A stretch of 9,127 nucleotides of DNA. Origin: Promethearchaeota archaeon (GTDB lineage Archaea; Asgardarchaeota; Lokiarchaeia; Sigyniarchaeales; SOKP01). The translations under genes were made by a program, and so were the position numbers. Positions 6,913 to 9,127 of this stretch are shown here, one piece after another. Location: assembly GCA_030615235.1 (NCBI GenBank), contig JAUWZR010000095.1, positions 1 to 9,127 of the forward strand, written 5' to 3'. Each line of letters starts with the position of its first letter. Position 1 is the stretch's first letter. The notes beneath the pieces were generated by a model that saw only the letters and a program-made list of their open reading frames with translations, had not been told where the DNA came from and made no database searches.

Positions 6913-7500
6913 TCATTTTTCTTCTTTTATTTTATTATAGAATTCAATTATTAATTTTTCACGAGAATTAGCAATTTCTTTAGAAATATCCAAAAAAAGC
7001 TGATTTTTAAGATTCAATATCTTATTTTCAAGATGTTTAATTACATCGTCTAAACCCCCGTTTCTTAATATTGTAAATCCTATAGTTCTATATAATCCTA
7101 TCGCTCCAAGTGCATCTAATTTATCTGCATCGGACAAAATTTTTGCTTCGAGAGTTTTAGGTATTTTATCATTTGAAAATGAGTGGGATCGAATACTGTG
7201 AAGGATATTTTTAATATCATTTTTGGATATGCTAAAATTGTTTTTGTAAATGAATTCTTCTGCGACATCTGCAGAGGTTTCAGCGTGTTTTTCTACCATT
7301 TCCCCGTTTTTAATATTTCTACCAATATCATGAAGTAACGTAGCTATTTTAATTACTGTTAAATTTGCATTTAAGCTAGTTCCAATTTCTAAACTTTGTT
7401 TTAATACTCTTTCGGTGTGTTTAAAACCGTGAATACCGTCTTTCTTAGAATTTTCGTATGCAAATAAACGAACATTTGCAATTATAGCATTGAGATCCAT
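6913..7500 (-). CDS. HD-superfamily metal-dependent phosphohydrolase
   Basis: This intact 195-residue HD protein resembles the small stand-alone HD hydrolases of the COG1418/YpgQ kind. Metal-binding motifs are visible in order: HGFKHTERV (H28), TLLHDIGR (H57-D58), EKHAETSA (H72), IRSHSFS (H106) and ILSDADKLDALGAIGLYRT (D124, D126). A phosphohydrolase acting on nucleotides or related phosphates in the cytoplasm is the family expectation; the substrate is unknown. The ATG at 7500 lacks a Shine-Dalgarno motif. CTATATTT on the minus strand lies about 20 bases upstream, which suggests a leaderless transcript. Its paralogue at 5539-5985 has lost the N-terminal motifs. It converges on the membrane protein gene, with 36 bases between the stops. 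Confidence 0.88.
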   Translation of the reverse strand: MDLNAIIANVRLFAYENSKKDGIHGFKHTERVLKQSLEIGTSLNANLTVIKIATLLHDIGRNIKNGEMVEKHAETSADVAEEFIYKNNFSISKNDIKNILHSIRSHSFSNDKIPKTLEAKILSDADKLDALGAIGLYRTIGFTILRNGGLDDVIKHLENKILNLKNQLFLDISKEIANSREKLIIEFYNKIKEEK

Positions 7501-7551
7501 AATAATAAATATCTAAATGAAATATAGTAATTAAAAATGCAATCATTAGTG

Positions 7552-7607
7552 AATAAAAATAAAAAAAGTTATAGTAATACAAAGCAAATAGGGAGCAATC
7601 CCTTTGT
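7552..7607 (-). terminator. Candidate terminator of the minus-strand thiol/FeS operon
   Basis: ACAAAG (7579-7584) pairs with CTTTGT (7602-7607) around an inner GGA-GCAA-TCC. Read on the minus strand this bulged hairpin is followed by a T-rich tract (7568-7552). It lies about 30-70 bases after the last ORF of the operon and before the HD gene promoter. Archaeal termination needs mainly the T tract, so the hairpin may be incidental. Confidence 0.4.
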
Positions 7608-7637
7608 CAATCTTTCACTACGATTTTTTGAAAGAAA

Positions 7638-7757
7638 TCATTCTTGCTTTTGATCTTTTATTTTTGTTGTAAAATAGTGGGCAAAAGATTCGCTCGACTT
7701 TCCATATTTTTTCATGATTATTCTTTTAAATGAACCATAATCTAAGCGTTCTCTCAT
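7638..7757 (-). CDS. Small ORF of 39 codons, unknown function
   Basis: This ORF encodes a basic, hydrophilic 39-residue peptide starting MRERLDYGSFKR and ending KIKDQKQE, with no cysteine and no membrane segment. I do not recognise it. It begins 12 bases after the MoaD-like gene on the same strand. GAGCTGAT (7761-7768, minus strand), one base off GAGGTGAT, lies just before the ATG. The spacing and the following terminator-like element suggest a last operon gene, but the short length leaves room for chance. Confidence 0.4.
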   Translation of the reverse strand: MRERLDYGSFKRIIMKKYGKSSESFAHYFTTKIKDQKQE

Positions 7758-7769
7758 GTTATCAGCTCA

Positions 7770-8108
7770 TCAATCGGCGTGGACTATAAGAGTTATGTTG
7801 CTGTTCGGATAAAGATTGAAGTTTACATCATCCAGAAGAGGCATAAACTCTTTATTTGGTCCATAGGCATTGCTTGCACAATCTTCGTAAATCACATTTT
7901 TTAGTGGGTCCCAGATTAATTGGAGATAGCTTTTTATCAAACCTTTATACAATGGAAATGGTGAAAGTTTGGGATTGTTAAGGAGCTGTCTATCTATAGT
8001 AGCCAATGCTTCAATTATCGTTCCTTTCTCCTCTATAGATACTTCATACTCAATTCCGTTTGCGAGCTCTTTTTCAGGTCCAAAAATTGTTAATTTAATT
8101 TTTTTAAT
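7770..8108 (-). CDS. MoaD/ThiS-like beta-grasp protein without diglycine, presumed ATT start
   Basis: This 112-residue protein starts (M)KKIKLTIFGPEKELANG, the typical first strand and turn of MoaD/ThiS proteins. A helix with GTIIEALATIDRQLL (29-43) follows. The end, FNLYPNSNITLIVHAD, fits the last strands of the fold. Between them, about 40 residues (about 48-90) are longer than in classical MoaD. The C-terminus is HAD, not Gly-Gly, so it should not be adenylated or carry sulfur like MoaD, ThiS or SAMPs; it may be a structural relative. No ATG, GTG or TTG lies in frame between the upstream stop (8115-8117) and residue 35. TTG at 8006 would cut off the first strand and is rejected. The ATT at 8108 follows AAAAGGTGAT at the right distance. 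It lies 44 bases after the thioredoxin-like gene. Confidence 0.6.
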   Translation of the reverse strand: MKKIKLTIFGPEKELANGIEYEVSIEEKGTIIEALATIDRQLLNNPKLSPFPLYKGLIKSYLQLIWDPLKNVIYEDCASNAYGPNKEFMPLLDDVNFNLYPNSNITLIVHAD

Positions 8109-8113
8109 AAAAT

Positions 8114-8122
8114 ATCACCTTT
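8114..8122 (-). promoter_or_regulatory. Shine-Dalgarno site selecting an ATT start
   Basis: On the minus strand AAAGGTGAT is a six-base perfect match (GGTGAT) to the expected anti-Shine-Dalgarno. It precedes ATT (8106-8108) by five bases. The neighbouring gene has AAAGGTG six bases before its ATG, so the geometry is the same. A GTG overlapping the site (8116-8118) is out of frame. Confidence 0.5.
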
Positions 8123-8152
8123 TAATAGAAAAAAGAATAAAACAACTTAAGT

Positions 8153-8581
8153 TTATAATAATCCTTTTTCCTTTAGAAGTACAGGTAAATCTTTCTTTAA
8201 TGCGAATGAAGTTATATATTTCTTTGTCCCATCAACAACAACGCAATTGCCATTAAGGTTAAGTTTACGAGCATCATCAGAATCCAAGTCTTTTGTTTCA
8301 AACCTTATGTATTTCATATAAGGGCTGAGTGCCGAAAATACAAGGTTCATAAATTGAGACCAAACACATTCGCAAGCATTCAAAGGAACATATACATCCA
8401 CTGATAATTTGTTTGGATCTATATTTACTGTCTCTTTCAAATTAATTTCGTGAGTACTAGACGATTGTTTTGAAGTTGAACCCTCACAACAAGAATTTGA
8501 TGAACCACAGCATGAGTCCTCTAAGTTCATTTGACTATTTTGATTTTCTCTAACGGATATTTTTATATCTTCTTTTTCCAT
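8153..8581 (-). CDS. Small thioredoxin-like protein with vicinal cysteine pairs
   Basis: This protein has 142 residues. The N-terminal 50 are polar and probably disordered, and carry C24-C25 and C31-C32 in SCCGSSNSCCEG. From about 60 a thioredoxin-like pattern follows: strand VDVYVPL, then C70-E-C72 at the start of a helix (CVWSQFMNLVFSALS), strand YIRFETKDL, helix DSDDARKLNL, strand GNCVVVDG (C113), and a last helix DLPVLLKEKGLL. The CxC replaces the usual CxxC. The paired cysteines recall the C-terminus of the arsenic chaperone ArsD and suggest soft-metal, metalloid or dithiol chemistry; this is inference. It starts at ATG 8581, six bases after AAAGGTG, 66 bases downstream of the ferredoxin gene, whose product also ends in SCCG. 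It is likely cytoplasmic, as there is no signal peptide. Confidence 0.6.
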   Translation of the reverse strand: MEKEDIKISVRENQNSQMNLEDSCCGSSNSCCEGSTSKQSSSTHEINLKETVNIDPNKLSVDVYVPLNACECVWSQFMNLVFSALSPYMKYIRFETKDLDSDDARKLNLNGNCVVVDGTKKYITSFALKKDLPVLLKEKGLL

Positions 8582-8647
8582 AAATCACACCTTTTTCAAT
8601 GCTAGTTTAAGTTAAATTTTGTTTTGTTTGTTAGAATAACGATTTGA

Positions 8648-9010
8648 TTAACCACAACAACTTGTGTTTGACTCGCTACCGTCCTCAGGTCCACTGGCAC
8701 AACTGTTTATTTCTTTATTTCCTGATTTGGAATTTTTTGCATTTGCTCTCGCATTCCATAAACAACCACACCCCTTCTTTTCCATCATAACGATCGCACC
8801 TACGGGGCAATTCCTCTTACAAGCACTACATTCAGTACATAGTTTAGGGTTTTTAATTTCGTATTTCCCGGAATCTGTTTGTTGTGGAAGCCCAAAGGGA
8901 CATACTTCTACACACAAACCGCATTTATTGCATACAGTTTCATTTATAAATATTTTAAAATCTTTTATAGATAATTTTTCTAAATTTGCTTTAAATTCTG
9001 CTTCAGTCAT
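8648..9010 (-). CDS. HgcB-like 2[4Fe-4S] ferredoxin with C-terminal cysteine pair
   Basis: This 120-residue ferredoxin has C27-x2-C30-x2-C33-x3-C37-P and C58-x2-C61-x2-C64-x3-C68-P, the standard ligands of two [4Fe-4S] clusters. After the second cluster come GCGC (C81, C83), C104 and a terminal C118-C119-G. The mercury-methylation ferredoxin HgcB has the same plan: two clusters, a conserved cysteine shortly after the second, and a C-terminal cysteine pair. The linker here is longer and basic (WNARANAKNSKSGNK). HgcB passes electrons to the corrinoid protein HgcA, which ends in membrane helices. The gene upstream here ends in a membrane helix, which fits but does not prove it. It starts at ATG 9010, seven bases after AAGAGGT. 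Other ferredoxins of similar design exist, so true HgcB is only one option. Confidence 0.8.
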   Translation of the reverse strand: MTEAEFKANLEKLSIKDFKIFINETVCNKCGLCVEVCPFGLPQQTDSGKYEIKNPKLCTECSACKRNCPVGAIVMMEKKGCGCLWNARANAKNSKSGNKEINSCASGPEDGSESNTSCCG

Positions 9011-9063
9011 TTTACATACCTCTTAAATATCAATTTCTTTTTATTTTTTTGTATTATTTTTTA

Positions 9064-9126
9064 TTAGAGAAAAACGATTCCAATTAATAATGAAATCAAA
9101 CTTATTGTTAATAAAACTTTATTTAA
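9064..9126 (-). CDS. C-terminal end of a membrane protein (rest outside window)
   Basis: The only open minus-strand frame at the right edge gives LNKVLLTISLISLLIGIVFL and a TAA stop, a typical last transmembrane helix. It ends 53 bases before the HgcB-like gene on the same strand, suggesting that it is the preceding operon gene. Identity cannot be told from 20 residues: HgcA, a permease or any membrane protein would fit. Confidence 0.4.
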   Translation of the reverse strand, partial: LNKVLLTISLISLLIGIVFL

Positions 9127-9127
9127 A

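Noticed and set aside
7770..8006. A 78-residue protein starting at TTG 8006
   Set aside because: It would remove the first beta-grasp strand that is clearly encoded upstream, and it has no ribosome binding site.
7969..8256. A plus-strand open frame of 95 codons
   Set aside because: It overlaps two minus-strand genes with recognisable folds and has no convincing start or homology.
8664..9026. A 120-codon open frame on the plus strand
   Set aside because: It is the antisense shadow of the ferredoxin gene; the minus strand shows iron-sulfur motifs and a ribosome binding site.
1..9127. CRISPR array, insertion sequence or integrase site
   Set aside because: No spaced identical repeats, no transposase or integrase motifs and no terminal inverted repeats were seen.

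Overview
The window reads as a piece of an Asgard (Lokiarchaeia-like) archaeal genome. The main reason is a full-length, strikingly eukaryote-like actin gene (3061-4206). It keeps the nucleotide-binding, catalytic and C-terminal signatures of eukaryotic actin. The strongly AT-rich composition, the TrmB-type archaeal regulator, the archaeal BRE/TATA-like promoter elements and the GGTG/GAGGT-type ribosome binding sites fit. The assignment rests on reading protein motifs; no search was run.

Layout. 1-1275 (+) is the C-terminal part of UvrA, cut by the window edge. Convergent to it, 1386-2597 (-) encodes an aldo/keto reductase with two C-terminal iron-sulfur motifs. A 460-base intergenic region (2598-3060) follows. 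It holds a possible folded RNA, an imperfect direct repeat, a perfect palindrome and the actin promoter. Actin is followed on the same strand by a TrmB-like regulator with an N-terminal domain of a kind I associate with Lokiarchaeal genomes (4284-5537). Next come two paralogous HD-domain phosphohydrolase genes on the minus strand: one lacking its N-terminal metal-binding half (5539-5985), one intact (6913-7500). They flank an orphan two-helix membrane protein (6169-6876, +) whose TATA box lies inside an inverted repeat.

The right end (7638-9127, minus strand) looks like one operon read right to left. It contains the tail of a membrane protein, an HgcB-like dicluster ferredoxin ending in a vicinal cysteine pair, a small thioredoxin-like protein with two vicinal cysteine pairs and a CxC motif, a MoaD/ThiS-like beta-grasp protein without a C-terminal diglycine, and a 39-residue ORF. 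This thiol/iron-sulfur cluster is the best candidate for an undescribed system. Its defining gene probably lies just outside the window.

A cross-cutting oddity: two well-conserved genes (actin and the MoaD-like gene) have no in-frame ATG, GTG or TTG at their expected N-termini. Both instead have an in-frame ATT a few bases after a Shine-Dalgarno-like motif. Either ATT serves as a start codon here, or both starts carry mutations or assembly errors.
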